From assembly GCA_024655905.1 (NCBI GenBank), contig JANLFP010000006.1, positions 62,310-126,309 on the forward strand: 64,000 nt of DNA, in the 5' to 3' direction. The position numbers were made by a program, and so were the translations under genes. Below are positions 25,984-35,088 of this stretch, piece by piece. Under the pieces are notes generated by a model. That model searched no databases, was not told where the DNA came from, and worked only from the letters and a program-made list of their open reading frames with translations. Within the stretch, counting starts at the first letter, position 1; each line of letters opens with the position of its first letter. The DNA is from Tepidanaerobacteraceae bacterium. GTDB taxonomy: Bacteria > Bacillota > Thermosediminibacteria > Thermosediminibacterales > Tepidanaerobacteraceae.

Positions 25984-26135
25984 CGGAGTCCCTTTGTGCC
26001 GGCGATTGCTCGCCGGTTTTGTGGACTTCTGTCGGTGGCAGGCCACCGTGGGGCATCCGCCGAAATTTCGATAAACCCCAACCTCGTCAGCTTTGCCGCC
26101 CATTTTCCGAGCGACGGCAAGCTCTGGCGCTTTTC
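25984..26135 (-). ncRNA. glmS ribozyme (glucosamine-6-phosphate-activated, self-cleaving)
   Basis: On the minus strand the sequence begins A|GCGCCAGAGC, with the predicted cleavage before the G at 26130. It contains the conserved core blocks CTGACGAGGTTGGGGTTTAT, CGAAATTTCGGCGGATGCC, CAGAAGTCCACAAAACCGG and the 3' AAGGGACTCC. These match the glmS ribozyme (Rfam RF00234) in order and spacing. A GCCGGCGA/TCGCCGGC hairpin is the P4 arm. It lies about 155 nt before the glmS start, the normal place for negative feedback by glucosamine 6-phosphate. The bases 25831-25983 form the rest of the leader. Confidence 0.95.
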
Positions 26136-26390
26136 TAGAAGTTCGATGTTCGAAGTTCGATGTTCGAACATTGCTTTCAAATCAAACATTGTAGAATAAC
26201 TACTTGTTGTCTAAACTTATCATGCCTCCTTTTTCATTTTGTTTTATGCTTTGTCGTCTTTTCCCATCACCCCCTTTAAAGATGCTCTTGTAAAGATGCT
26301 TTTAAACGACGACAAAGACAAAATCTTTTTTTCGAATGCGCGGGGCCAATGGATGTTTGAAGCCGGACGCATTGAAGAGCTTAGAAGCCC

Positions 26391-27728
26391 CTACCGCAGT
26401 TCCTCCTTTATCACCGCCGCTATATCCTCCGCTATGCGGTTTATTTCGACTTCATCCTCGCCTTCCACCATGACCCTTATCAGCGGTTCGGTGCCCGATG
26501 GGCGCACAACTATTCGGCCTCTTTCGCCCATGGCTTCCTCGGCCCTTTTTACAGATTCCTGTATTCTTGTGTTGGCGGCATATTTTGATTTGTCCTCGAC
26601 TCTCACGTTTAAAAGCACCTGGGGATAGACTTTCATCACTTTTGCAAGTTCGGACAGGGGTTTTTTCTCCTGGACCATCACTTTGACAAGGTTTACCGCG
26701 GTTATGAGCCCGTCTCCGGTGGTGTTGTGATCCAGGAATATGATGTGGCCCGATTGTTCGCCTCCAAAATTGTGTCCACCCTTCAATATTTCCTCCAGCA
26801 CGTAGCGGTCCCCCACCTTTGTCCGGATTGTGCTTATTCCGGCTTTTTTCAGGGCTGCCGCCAGGCCCATGTTGCTCATGACAGTGGTCACCACGGTGCC
26901 GTTTTTAAGAAGGCCGCAGCGGTGAAGATGTACTCCGCATATGGCCATGATATGATCGCCGTCTACGATTTGTCCATTTTCATCCACTGCAATCAATCTG
27001 TCGGCATCGCCGTCAAAGGAAAGGCCCAGATCGGCGCCGGCTTTTTTCACAAAATCCGATATGGCCTCCGGGTGGGTGGAGCCGCATTTCACATTTATAT
27101 TGCAGCCATCAGGGCAGTCATTTATAGCCAGAACCTCGGCGCCCAAGGCTCTAAAAGCGGTCGGGGCGACCCGGTATGATGCTCCGTTGGCGCAGTCCAT
27201 GGCTATCTTCAGCCCGGAAAAATCCATATCCGCCACATTCGTTATAAAATCCACATATGGTTTGTGGCCGTCTTCCTCCATGACCCTGCCGATTTCTGGT
27301 CCGGTGGGATTCTGCATCCATCCGTCGGGATTTTTCACCAGAGCTTCGATTTCGTCTTCCATTGCATCCGGCAGCTTGTAGCCCTCTTTATTGAAAAATT
27401 TTATGCCGTTATACTCCACCGGATTGTGAGAAGCGGATATGACCACTCCCGCATCTGCATTAAAATGGCGGGTGAGAAAGGCTATGGAAGGGGTGGGCAT
27501 CACTCCCACCTTCAGAACATCGGCTCCGGCCGAAAGAATACCCGATACCAGTGCCGACTCCAGCATGTCTCCGGATATCCGGGTATCCTTGCCCACAACT
27601 ATGACGGGCTTTTTATGATTTTCTGAAAGCACATGCGCTCCTGCTCTCCCAAGATAATATGCCAGAATGGGGGGCAAATCCCGGTTGGCTACTCCCCTCA
27701 CCCCATCGGTTCCAAACAGTCTTGTCAT
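26391..27728 (-). CDS. glmM: Phosphoglucosamine mutase
   Basis: 445 residues; converts glucosamine 6-phosphate to glucosamine 1-phosphate. It opens with LFGTDGVRGVAN, the active-site phosphoserine is Ser100 in VISASHNPVEYNGIKFF, the metal loop is SFDGDADRL, and GGEQSGHIIF and the C-terminal RVVRPSGTEPLIRVM-type phosphate-binding loop (RIVVRPSGTEPLIRVMVEGE) are all present. It is directly downstream of cdaA and cdaR, the arrangement in which CdaR and GlmM modulate c-di-AMP synthesis, and upstream of glmS. Confidence 0.98.
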   Translation of the reverse strand: MTRLFGTDGVRGVANRDLPPILAYYLGRAGAHVLSENHKKPVIVVGKDTRISGDMLESALVSGILSAGADVLKVGVMPTPSIAFLTRHFNADAGVVISASHNPVEYNGIKFFNKEGYKLPDAMEDEIEALVKNPDGWMQNPTGPEIGRVMEEDGHKPYVDFITNVADMDFSGLKIAMDCANGASYRVAPTAFRALGAEVLAINDCPDGCNINVKCGSTHPEAISDFVKKAGADLGLSFDGDADRLIAVDENGQIVDGDHIMAICGVHLHRCGLLKNGTVVTTVMSNMGLAAALKKAGISTIRTKVGDRYVLEEILKGGHNFGGEQSGHIIFLDHNTTGDGLITAVNLVKVMVQEKKPLSELAKVMKVYPQVLLNVRVEDKSKYAANTRIQESVKRAEEAMGERGRIVVRPSGTEPLIRVMVEGEDEVEINRIAEDIAAVIKEELR

Positions 27729-27761
27729 GCATTCTCTCCTCTCTGCAATACATTGTATGAA

Positions 27762-28985
27762 TTAAAGCCGCTTCAATGTCACTTTAATTATATCGGGCTC
27801 AATCTTTTGTATGAAAAAAGGACTCGGGACTTCCGCTCTTAACTTCACATGGTGTTCGCCTTCCGAAAGCCCGGCGGCATCCAGGTAAACTTTTATTGCA
27901 TCGCTGTTTACCCTATCAATAATACTCTCGGGGCCGTTAACTGTCAATACGATGTCTGTATTTTCAATATCCGCCGCAAGTTCCGGAGAAAGGTCTATTA
28001 GGCTTATCTCAGCGGGTGAAACGGTCACTGACTTTGAAGAGATTTTTTCTATTTCAACAGTCACCCGCACCGTTTTTGCGTTCGCATCGTCTATCCTGTT
28101 ATCCTCCAGTATTTTCACACCGCGGGGCAGCGCCGGTTTCACTTCCCTAACAACCGTGCGTGTATATCCCTGAATGTTCAGAGGTTCTGTGGCCACGCTC
28201 TGGAGCTGTTTCAAAACATCTTCGGGAGCTGTGACTGTTATTATCGACGGGTCAGCCTGCACATCTTTTATAATATATCCTTCAAGGGGTGCACCCTTTA
28301 TATTCGGGATTATCGATACGCTGTTTACAGGCACTACAGGCACCGTTACCTCCACCACATCCGGCCGGAAAGATACGTCTTTCTGTTCTTTGCCCTGAGA
28401 ATCCAGCACCCTGAGCGGAAGTGTGTTCACAACGGTGGAGTCTTTGCCGGAAATGTCAATTTGAGCCGATACAGTTTTTACGGCATCGACGCGGCTTCTG
28501 GGGCCCTTCAGCACCACCGCCTGGGGCTTTGCCACGGGTTTTACCCATTCAAATCCATCGGCGGGAGCGCCTTTCACATCCACCGCAACCTGCATCTGTT
28601 CCTCAACAATGGAATCCAGAGACACCATTATCTCTTTCGGAGAAAAATCTATTAGTTCCACGTTGCCCGGTACGCTGACGCTGACGGGAAGAAGATTCTC
28701 GCCCTCCATTCGGCCCCTCAGGTTTGCTTCCGCTTCAATATCCTGAGGCTTTATATTTGCAATCAGGCTGCGGCGCCCCTTCACCTTTACATTAACAAAA
28801 TACTTAATTGCATCATCCAGCAGAGCGAATTTGCTCGTGTCGAGGTTCTCCAATTTTACGGGCACATCCCTAACCACATACGTAACCTGGGGATTTTGTT
28901 CGTTCATAACGTACATCCACATTAAAACTGCGGCCAATACTGAAAATATCTTGATGGCCAGGTCGCTCGAAAAAAATCTAACCAT
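27762..28985 (-). CDS. cdaR: YbbR-domain protein, regulator of diadenylate cyclase CdaA
   Basis: 407 residues: one N-terminal membrane helix (LAIKIFSVLAAVLMWMYVMN) and then YbbR repeats facing the outside, each with the pattern of a short strand, a Pro-containing turn and a V-L-KGP element (QAVVLKGPRSRVDAVKTV; PSIITVTAPEDVLKQL; DIVLTVNGPESIIDRV). CdaR binds CdaA at the membrane and alters its cyclase activity. The start overlaps the end of cdaA by 8 bp. Length and repeat count are normal for the family. Confidence 0.93.
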   Translation of the reverse strand: MVRFFSSDLAIKIFSVLAAVLMWMYVMNEQNPQVTYVVRDVPVKLENLDTSKFALLDDAIKYFVNVKVKGRRSLIANIKPQDIEAEANLRGRMEGENLLPVSVSVPGNVELIDFSPKEIMVSLDSIVEEQMQVAVDVKGAPADGFEWVKPVAKPQAVVLKGPRSRVDAVKTVSAQIDISGKDSTVVNTLPLRVLDSQGKEQKDVSFRPDVVEVTVPVVPVNSVSIIPNIKGAPLEGYIIKDVQADPSIITVTAPEDVLKQLQSVATEPLNIQGYTRTVVREVKPALPRGVKILEDNRIDDANAKTVRVTVEIEKISSKSVTVSPAEISLIDLSPELAADIENTDIVLTVNGPESIIDRVNSDAIKVYLDAAGLSEGEHHVKLRAEVPSPFFIQKIEPDIIKVTLKRL

Positions 28986-29799
28986 TGGATCTCCTCCAGT
29001 ACCACAGGGATGATTTCTTCTCCTTTATCTGATATATGTCTTTCAGCATATTTTTAAGAGTCTTCACATCCAGATAACGGCTCAGCTTGCCCTCCCTGGC
29101 TACAGAGATGACCCCTGTTTCTTCGGACACAATGATGGCCACTGCATCCGACTGCTCTGTGACTCCAAGAGCGGCACGGTGCCTGGTTCCGAGCTCTTTG
29201 CTGAGGTTGGGGTTTTCCGTGAGGGGTAGATAGCAGCCTGCAGCCATTATTTTATCATTCCTAATGATGACCGCTCCGTCGTGGAGGGGGGTATTTGGGA
29301 TGAAGATGTTTATTAATAGTTCCGCAGTCACGTTGCCGCCAATCTTTACACCGGTCTCTATGTACTCGTTCAGGCCGGTCTGCCTTTCCAGGACCATGAG
29401 GGCACCAGTTTTGTCCTTCGACATTTCCTCAGCGGCTCCGGCGATGTGGTCGATGAGGCGATTGAGTTCCTCTTCGCCCAATCCCAAAAGAGGCGTTGAG
29501 AAAAACCTTCCCCTGCCCATCTGCTCCAGAGCCCTGCGGAGCTCAGGTTGAAATACGATGAGCAGGGCGATGGCACCAACGGTCATTGCATTTTTCAAAA
29601 TCCAGTTGATAGTATAAAGGCCGAGCCATTCGCTTAGTTTTGTGGATACCACCAGAACCACCAGCCCCTTCAAAAGCTGTACAGCCCTTGTGCCACGGAT
29701 TAGTTGAATGGCTTTGTAGGAAACATATGCCACAATCCCTATGTCGAGCAGATCCATCAGGCGAAAACCTTTAAAAAGTTCGAACAGCTGAGAAGACAT
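28978..29799 (-). CDS. cdaA: Diadenylate cyclase CdaA
   Basis: 273 residues. Three N-terminal membrane helices are followed by a DAC domain that joins two ATP into c-di-AMP. The catalytic motifs are visible: PLHDGAVIIR (DGA) and GTRHRAALG (RHR). The membrane part begins LLDIGIVAYVSYKAIQLIRGTRAVQLLKGL, typical of CdaA (formerly DisA_N/YbbP). It is the first gene of cdaA-cdaR-glmM. c-di-AMP controls potassium and osmolyte balance and cell wall homeostasis in Firmicutes. Confidence 0.97.
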   Translation of the reverse strand: MSSQLFELFKGFRLMDLLDIGIVAYVSYKAIQLIRGTRAVQLLKGLVVLVVSTKLSEWLGLYTINWILKNAMTVGAIALLIVFQPELRRALEQMGRGRFFSTPLLGLGEEELNRLIDHIAGAAEEMSKDKTGALMVLERQTGLNEYIETGVKIGGNVTAELLINIFIPNTPLHDGAVIIRNDKIMAAGCYLPLTENPNLSKELGTRHRAALGVTEQSDAVAIIVSEETGVISVAREGKLSRYLDVKTLKNMLKDIYQIKEKKSSLWYWRRSNG

Positions 29800-29945
29800 C
29801 TTTTCACCCCAAAAATTTTACTGCAAAAATCAAAGGTCCTTATATAATTATAACATTTTATAGCGTATATAAGTATATTTTTAGCAAGCTTTGTTAAAAA
29901 ATTTTTGAGTCAAGTACAGTTGCCCTATTTATCGGCTCGCGATTT

Positions 29946-30815
29946 TCAGGAGATTGTTCTGGTGCCGAATCGGGTATCGGCCGCAATGCCCAGCGCCAGC
30001 ATCAGCACCAGCAGGCTGGATATGGGGCCTGCAAAGGGCACAATCTGAACCAGCCAGAGCAGCAGCGCTCCCATTATATATTCTGTGAAGACTCCGGGTC
30101 TTAAATGAAGGTGCTCGTTGAGTTTTCTGCCCAGGAATATGCTTATGCCCAGGTATCCGCAAAATCCGGCAGCAGCCACCAGCAGCAGCGCCAGTGGTAT
30201 AAGGGGAATTCCGATTATGGTTACCACCATCAGGATTATCACAAGAGGCATCAGCAATATAGCCAGACATCCGATTAAAAGCCTTTTTGCTGCCTCCCTG
30301 TCGACTTCATCGGCCAGATTCTTTATGCTGTTGGGGAATAGGATGATCGCAAGGGACCCTAATGCCATCAGGCCCAAGAGATGCATCAGTCTAGCAACGT
30401 ACGGAATGCCCATATTAAATACCGTCATTCCCCGATAATAACCCGGCCCCCGGTGAAAACCATATTTCGTTATGTTTTTTATGATATCCCCCAGGCCTTC
30501 TCCCACTCCCACCTGAGTCACCTTGCCGTATATTCTGGCGCTGTCGCTCCTTATTACCCGTCCTCCGACAGCAGTCACATCCCCCATCACTTCGCCGTTT
30601 ACAGTGACATCGCCCATGATGGCCACCACATCGCCCATTACCTTGCCATCAACGGTGACGTTGCCCATAATGGATACCGCATCGCCCATTATAACCTCGT
30701 TTTTTTCCACCAATACATTCCCCTGAATCAGCACCCTGTCATTCTTCCCGTCTGCCATGGCGGCTTTGGGAAGCATCAACACGAATATAGCCAGAATCAC
30801 CAAAATTTTCTTCAT
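29946..30815 (-). CDS. Membrane protein with bactofilin-like polymer-forming repeats
   Basis: 289 residues from the ATG at 30815 (GGAGGGAATTTGC upstream). A signal peptide (MKKILVILAIFVLMLPKAAMA) is followed by short repeats VIMGDAVSIMGNVTVDGKV, MGDVVAIMGDVTVNGEV and MGDVTAVGGRV, which resemble the right-handed beta-helix turns of polymer-forming/bactofilin domains. The C-terminal half has four or five hydrophobic helices (LLIGCLAILLMPLVIILMVV and others). It is the third gene after a sigma and an anti-sigma factor gene, so it may be part of an envelope stress regulon. Function unknown. Confidence 0.75.
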   Translation of the reverse strand: MKKILVILAIFVLMLPKAAMADGKNDRVLIQGNVLVEKNEVIMGDAVSIMGNVTVDGKVMGDVVAIMGDVTVNGEVMGDVTAVGGRVIRSDSARIYGKVTQVGVGEGLGDIIKNITKYGFHRGPGYYRGMTVFNMGIPYVARLMHLLGLMALGSLAIILFPNSIKNLADEVDREAAKRLLIGCLAILLMPLVIILMVVTIIGIPLIPLALLLVAAAGFCGYLGISIFLGRKLNEHLHLRPGVFTEYIMGALLLWLVQIVPFAGPISSLLVLMLALGIAADTRFGTRTIS

Positions 30816-30836
30816 GCAAATTCCCTCCATTTTTGT

Positions 30837-31430
30837 TCACTGCTCAATCTTTCCTGGCGAGAGCAACTTTCCCCACAGGAAACATTCCAATAAAAACGCA
30901 GCAGCTATCAGAGCTGCTCCCGCAGGGTATTTATTCAGCAATACCCCGGGAATTGTTTCCAGAAAATACATGGATGGCTGAAGGTCTAAGAGCATTTTTA
31001 CAGCAAAGTCCATCATCCATAGCACAGCATTGAAAATGCCGCTCAATCCCTTAATCATCACTGCAAACCATGCTGCAAAATTAATCGCGGCCGGAACGAC
31101 ACCGGCCAGATGGCCGGATTTTGGAATGCATAAAGCCAGAACTGCAGCAACAAGAATAATCGCCGGCATGATCTGCATTTTCGTGATGTCCGTTGTGCCA
31201 TCGTCAGCTTTTTTGCTCCCTATATTGCTCATGACTTTCTGTGTAAAATCCTGACCGGGCGACAGCAGCAACAGTGCGGAAAGCATTTCGTATTGCTGCT
31301 GCATTGCCGAAAGAAATTCCGAGCAATGCGCGCATTTTTTCAGGTGTTGTTCTGTTTCTGTCTTTTTTACCGCATTGAGTTCCCCATCCAGGTATTCCAT
31401 TATATTTTCTTCATAAACATCACATTTCAC
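30837..31430 (-). CDS. Anti-sigma factor with zinc-finger (zf-HC2) domain
   Basis: About 197 residues. The N-terminus carries the anti-sigma zinc motif HxxxCxxC (ETEQHLKKCAHCSEFLSAM). Two or three hydrophobic helices follow (IMPAIILVAAVLALCIP; AGAALIAAAFLLECFLWG). Such proteins hold an ECF sigma factor at the membrane until a signal arrives. The start is either the GTG at 31430, after GTGGAGGTGAGAGC, or the in-frame codon at 31445; both overlap the end of the sigma gene, showing translational coupling. Confidence 0.88.
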   Translation of the reverse strand: MKCDVYEENIMEYLDGELNAVKKTETEQHLKKCAHCSEFLSAMQQQYEMLSALLLLSPGQDFTQKVMSNIGSKKADDGTTDITKMQIMPAIILVAAVLALCIPKSGHLAGVVPAAINFAAWFAVMIKGLSGIFNAVLWMMDFAVKMLLDLQPSMYFLETIPGVLLNKYPAGAALIAAAFLLECFLWGKLLSPGKIEQ

Positions 31431-32007
31431 CGCTCTCACCTCCACTTAATTTTTCTTTCAACATTTTTCTAGCCCTGAAAAGCCGGTTTTTTACGATGGA
31501 AAGGGGCACTTTCAACACCACGCATATTTCCCTGTATGAAAGGCCCTGAAAGTGGAAAAGCACCAGCGGGACCCTGTATTCCTCAGGCAAGTTCTGCACC
31601 GCCTCGCGGATAAGTCTGTCTCTGTCAGCCGCGGCTATCAGTTCTTCAGGGGCTTTTGAAGATGCCGCCGGCATATTTTCATCCAGCGGAGCCGTCTTTT
31701 TCCTTTTTCGGAGGTGGTCCACGCACAGGTTGTAAGTTATCCTGTATATCCAGGTGGAAAATTTGGTGCGACCGGCATCATAAGTTTTCAGGCTTTTGTA
31801 AATTTTAACAAAAGCCTCCTGAGACACATCTTCCGCCTCCTCCCTGCAAGACAGCATGCTGTATGCCAGTGTAAAGACCCTTGCCTTGTATCGGTCCACA
31901 ATGGGGGCAAAAGCATCGGCGTTGCCCGACAGCACCTCTTGTATCAACTTTTCATCTTCCTTTATTTTGCCGGTTGGATTTTCTTCTGCCGCCTGCCGTA
32001 GGCCCAT
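31420..32007 (-). CDS. ECF sigma factor, SigW-like
   Basis: 195 residues. Region 2 (ADAFAPIVDRYKARVFTLAYSML, EEAEDVSQEAFVKIYKSLKTY, KFSTWIYRITYNLCVDHLRKRKK) and region 4 (LPEEYRVPLVLFHFQGLSYREICVVLKVPLSIVKNRLFRARKMLKEKL) are complete. It heads the three-gene operon with the zf-HC2 anti-sigma factor and the repeat-containing membrane protein. By family habit it probably controls its own promoter; no clear consensus could be picked out in 32008-32262. Confidence 0.95.
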   Translation of the reverse strand: MGLRQAAEENPTGKIKEDEKLIQEVLSGNADAFAPIVDRYKARVFTLAYSMLSCREEAEDVSQEAFVKIYKSLKTYDAGRTKFSTWIYRITYNLCVDHLRKRKKTAPLDENMPAASSKAPEELIAAADRDRLIREAVQNLPEEYRVPLVLFHFQGLSYREICVVLKVPLSIVKNRLFRARKMLKEKLSGGESGEM

Positions 32008-32262
32008 GCGATCACCCGACTTTAAAAATCCTTTTAAGGATTTATATATATTTTATACGCATGAAAATTGTTTTGGTCTGATTCATTATACTATATAACA
32101 CGGTTAAACCAAAGAAAATAAATTAAGGCCTGCTACAGAATTCACGATCGACCGTAAAAAAGATTTCTTTAGAAATCGTATGCCTTTATCATTTTAATGT
32201 GTGATATAATTAAGGTTAGAAAGCAAGTCCCATGACAAAATCCATGGAAAGGGTGACGCGCA

Positions 32263-33666
32263 TTGGGATTTCGAATAGAACACGACCTGCTGGGGGAAAA
32301 ACTCGTGCCCGAAGACGCTTATTACGGCATTCATACTTTGAGGGCAGCGGAGAATTTCCCCATTACGGGGCGGCCCATACATAAAAAACTGGTCATGGCG
32401 CTGGTGACTGTGAAGAAAGCCGCGGCCATGGCCAATACCGAACTTGAGTTTTTGCCGGAAAGAATCGGCCGCGCCATTGTGGCGGCCTGCGATGATATAC
32501 TTTCCGGGAACCTGCTGGACCAGTTCTTGGTGGACTCCATTCAGGGCGGAGCCGGGACTTCATCCAATATGAACGCCAATGAGGTTATTGCCAACAGGGC
32601 CATCGAGATGCTCGGGGGGAAAAAGGGCGATTATTCCATTGTCCATCCCATAAACCATGTTAACATGTTTCAATCCACCAATGATGTTTATCCGACGGCC
32701 CTCAGAATAGCTTCCATATGGCTTTTGAAGCCTCTGAGCGAGGATATGGCGGGGCTGCAGGATGCCCTGCAGCAAAAGGAAAATGAGTTTTGCGACGTGA
32801 TCAAGGTGGGCAGGACCCAGCTCCAGGATGCTGTGCCCATCATGCTGGGGCAGGAGTTTGGCGCCTATGCACAGGCCATTGCCCGGGACCGATGGCGGCT
32901 CTACAAGGTGCAGGAGCGCCTGCGGCAGGTGAACATCGGAGGCACTGCAGTGGGCACGGGCCTCAACGCGGACCGAAGGTATATATACCTTGTAACGGAA
33001 AAACTCCAGGACCTTACGGGATTAGGCCTTGCCCGGGCGGAGTACCCTATGGACCCCACGCAGAACTCGGATGTTTTTGTGGAGGTGTCGGGGCTTCTGA
33101 AGTCCGCCGCAGTGAACCTTTCAAAAATCGCGAGTGATTTGCGCCTGCTTTCTTCAGGCCCGAGAGCAGGTCTTATGGAAATCAGCCTTCCGCCCATGCA
33201 GGCGGGCTCCTCCATAATGCCGGGCAAGGTGAACCCCATCATACCGGAAGCGGTAAACCTGGCGGCCTTTCAGGTAATGGCCAATGATGTCGCAATCACT
33301 CTGGCCGCACAAGCCGGTCAGCTGGAGTTGAACGCAATGCTGCCGCTCATCGCCCGCAACCTTCTGGAATCTCTGGAAATTATGGATAATGCGGTAAAAA
33401 TATTTATTAAGCGCTGTGTTTCTGGAATAACGGCAAACCGCGAGCACTGCCGCAAACTGCTGGAGGAAAGCTTTTCTACCCTTCCGGCTCTGACACCTTA
33501 CATAGGTTATGACGCTGCCACAGCAGCAGCACAGAAGGCATTGGCCGAAAACAAACCCGTGCGGCAGACGGTCCTGGAAATGGGGCTTATGGATGAAAAG
33601 ACACTGGATAAGGTGTTAAATCCTTACGAGCTTACCAAACCGGGCGTGTTTGAGGTCAGAAGTTAG
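32263..33666 (+). CDS. aspA: Aspartate ammonia-lyase
   Basis: 467 residues of the fumarase/aspartase superfamily; splits aspartate to fumarate and ammonia. Seen: RIEHDLLGEKLVPEDAYYGIHTLRA (the aspartase opening), the TNDVYPTA loop, GRTQLQDAVPI, and the signature GSSIMPGKVNPIIPE. Start is the TTG at 32263 after GGAAAGGGTGACGCGCA; an N-terminal ATG does not exist. The gene lies just before hydF, an association seen in other clostridia, where aspartase may serve the maturation of the hydrogenase cofactor or anaerobic nitrogen metabolism. Confidence 0.94.
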   Translation: MGFRIEHDLLGEKLVPEDAYYGIHTLRAAENFPITGRPIHKKLVMALVTVKKAAAMANTELEFLPERIGRAIVAACDDILSGNLLDQFLVDSIQGGAGTSSNMNANEVIANRAIEMLGGKKGDYSIVHPINHVNMFQSTNDVYPTALRIASIWLLKPLSEDMAGLQDALQQKENEFCDVIKVGRTQLQDAVPIMLGQEFGAYAQAIARDRWRLYKVQERLRQVNIGGTAVGTGLNADRRYIYLVTEKLQDLTGLGLARAEYPMDPTQNSDVFVEVSGLLKSAAVNLSKIASDLRLLSSGPRAGLMEISLPPMQAGSSIMPGKVNPIIPEAVNLAAFQVMANDVAITLAAQAGQLELNAMLPLIARNLLESLEIMDNAVKIFIKRCVSGITANREHCRKLLEESFSTLPALTPYIGYDAATAAAQKALAENKPVRQTVLEMGLMDEKTLDKVLNPYELTKPGVFEVRS

Positions 33667-33773
33667 AAATTAGGTTCGATGTAAATAGTATAAAGGCATG
33701 GCGGTATTCCTATTTCGCCTGATGTCCGCCGATGAATTGAATCTGTACCTTTTTCATGAAAGGATGAATTGTT

Positions 33774-35006
33774 ATGGAAAATACGTTGAATTCCACCCCT
33801 TCATCCAGCAGATTGCATATTGCCATCTTCGGAAGAAGAAATGCCGGGAAATCAAGCCTCATAAACGCAATCACCAATCAGGATATTGCCCTGGTTTCAC
33901 CGGTGGCAGGGACCACTACTGACCCGGTCTTCAAAGCCATGGAACTTTTGCCGCTGGGGCCCGTGGTCTTCATAGACACAGCCGGAATCGACGATGTGGG
34001 GGAACTGGGGGAGCTTCGTGTAAAAAAGACATACCAGATTTTGAACAAGACGGATTTAGCCGTACTCATAATCGACGGGGAGACTGGTGTTACCGATTAT
34101 GACCTGGATGTGCTTTCAAGAATAAAAGAAAAAAATATCCCGGTGGTGGGAGTGATAAACAAAAAGGATGCGGCACGTTTTAGCCCTGAAGATAAGAAAA
34201 ACTGGGAAAATCAATTGGGCATAAATCTGGTGGAAGTCTCGGCTTTGCAAAGGCGCGGCATTGATGAACTCAAAAGAGAAATAATCAATAAGGCGCCTGT
34301 GGATTTTTCAGAAATACCCATAATCAGCGACCTTTTAAATCCCGGCGACTTAGCGGTGCTGGTGATTCCCATCGATAAAGCCGCTCCCAAGGGGAGGCTC
34401 ATCCTGCCCCAGCAGCAGACCATAAGGGATATCCTTGACCATGATGCCATGGCCATCGTTACGAAAGAATATGAATTGAAGGAAACCCTTGACAGCCTTT
34501 CTAAAAAGCCGAGGATTGTGGTCACCGATTCCCAGGCTTTTTTAAAGGTGGCCGCTGATACCCCGAAGGACGTATGGATGACATCCTTCTCCATCTTGTT
34601 TGCCCGCCACAAGGGTGAGCTGTCTCAGCTGGTTGAAGGTGTGAAGGCTGTAGAGAACTTGAAGGCGGGGGACAAGGTTCTCATATCCGAGGCCTGCACC
34701 CACCACCGACAGGCAGACGACATTGGAAAAGTCAAAATACCCCGATGGCTTCGTCAGATAGTTGGAGGGGATCTTCACTTTGAATGGTCCAGCGGGTTCT
34801 CCTTCCCGGAAAACCTGTCGGAGTTCAAGCTGGTGGTGCACTGCGGGGCATGCATGCTCAACCGCCGGGAGATGCTGTACCGCCTGTCCATCTTGAAGCA
34901 TAAAAATATCCCCGTTGTAAACTACGGGGTGCTGATAGCCTACGTGCACGGCATCCTGCCCAGGGCTCTGGAACCCTTTCCTTACGCAAGAATGCTGCTG
35001 AATTAA
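33774..35006 (+). CDS. hydF: [FeFe]-hydrogenase maturation GTPase HydF
   Basis: 410 residues; the scaffold on which the 2Fe subcluster is assembled and from which it is passed to HydA. The GTPase domain is at residues 1-175: P-loop FGRRNAGKSSLI, GTTTDP, DTAGIDD, NKKD. A dimerisation part follows. The C-terminal metal domain has the family ligands EACTHHRQADDIG and, about 50 residues later, VVHCGACML (CxH...HCxxC). ATG with GAAAGGATG upstream. HydE, HydG and the hydrogenase itself are not in the window. Confidence 0.96.
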   Translation: MENTLNSTPSSSRLHIAIFGRRNAGKSSLINAITNQDIALVSPVAGTTTDPVFKAMELLPLGPVVFIDTAGIDDVGELGELRVKKTYQILNKTDLAVLIIDGETGVTDYDLDVLSRIKEKNIPVVGVINKKDAARFSPEDKKNWENQLGINLVEVSALQRRGIDELKREIINKAPVDFSEIPIISDLLNPGDLAVLVIPIDKAAPKGRLILPQQQTIRDILDHDAMAIVTKEYELKETLDSLSKKPRIVVTDSQAFLKVAADTPKDVWMTSFSILFARHKGELSQLVEGVKAVENLKAGDKVLISEACTHHRQADDIGKVKIPRWLRQIVGGDLHFEWSSGFSFPENLSEFKLVVHCGACMLNRREMLYRLSILKHKNIPVVNYGVLIAYVHGILPRALEPFPYARMLLN

Positions 35007-35010
35007 GATT

Positions 35011-35083
35011 GCGACAGCGGGGACGGTTCTCGATTTGTCGCACTCTCGAAGTGCGACAAATCGAGAACCGTCCCCGCTGTCGC
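35011..35083. repeat. 73-bp perfect hairpin between convergent genes
   Basis: Arms 35011-35044 and 35050-35083 are perfect 34-bp inverted repeats around CTCGA. The arm starts GCGACAGCGGGGACGGTTCT. It fills the whole gap between hydF and the V-ATPase D gene and can act as a bidirectional terminator. The GGGACGGTTCT core resembles intergenic palindromes dispersed in other Firmicutes, but I see only this copy here. Confidence 0.7.
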
Positions 35084-35088
35084 GCGAC

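Noticed and set aside
25766-26199. Several 80-98-codon frames on both strands upstream of glmS
   Set aside because: They overlap the glmS ribozyme, which explains the sequence conservation.
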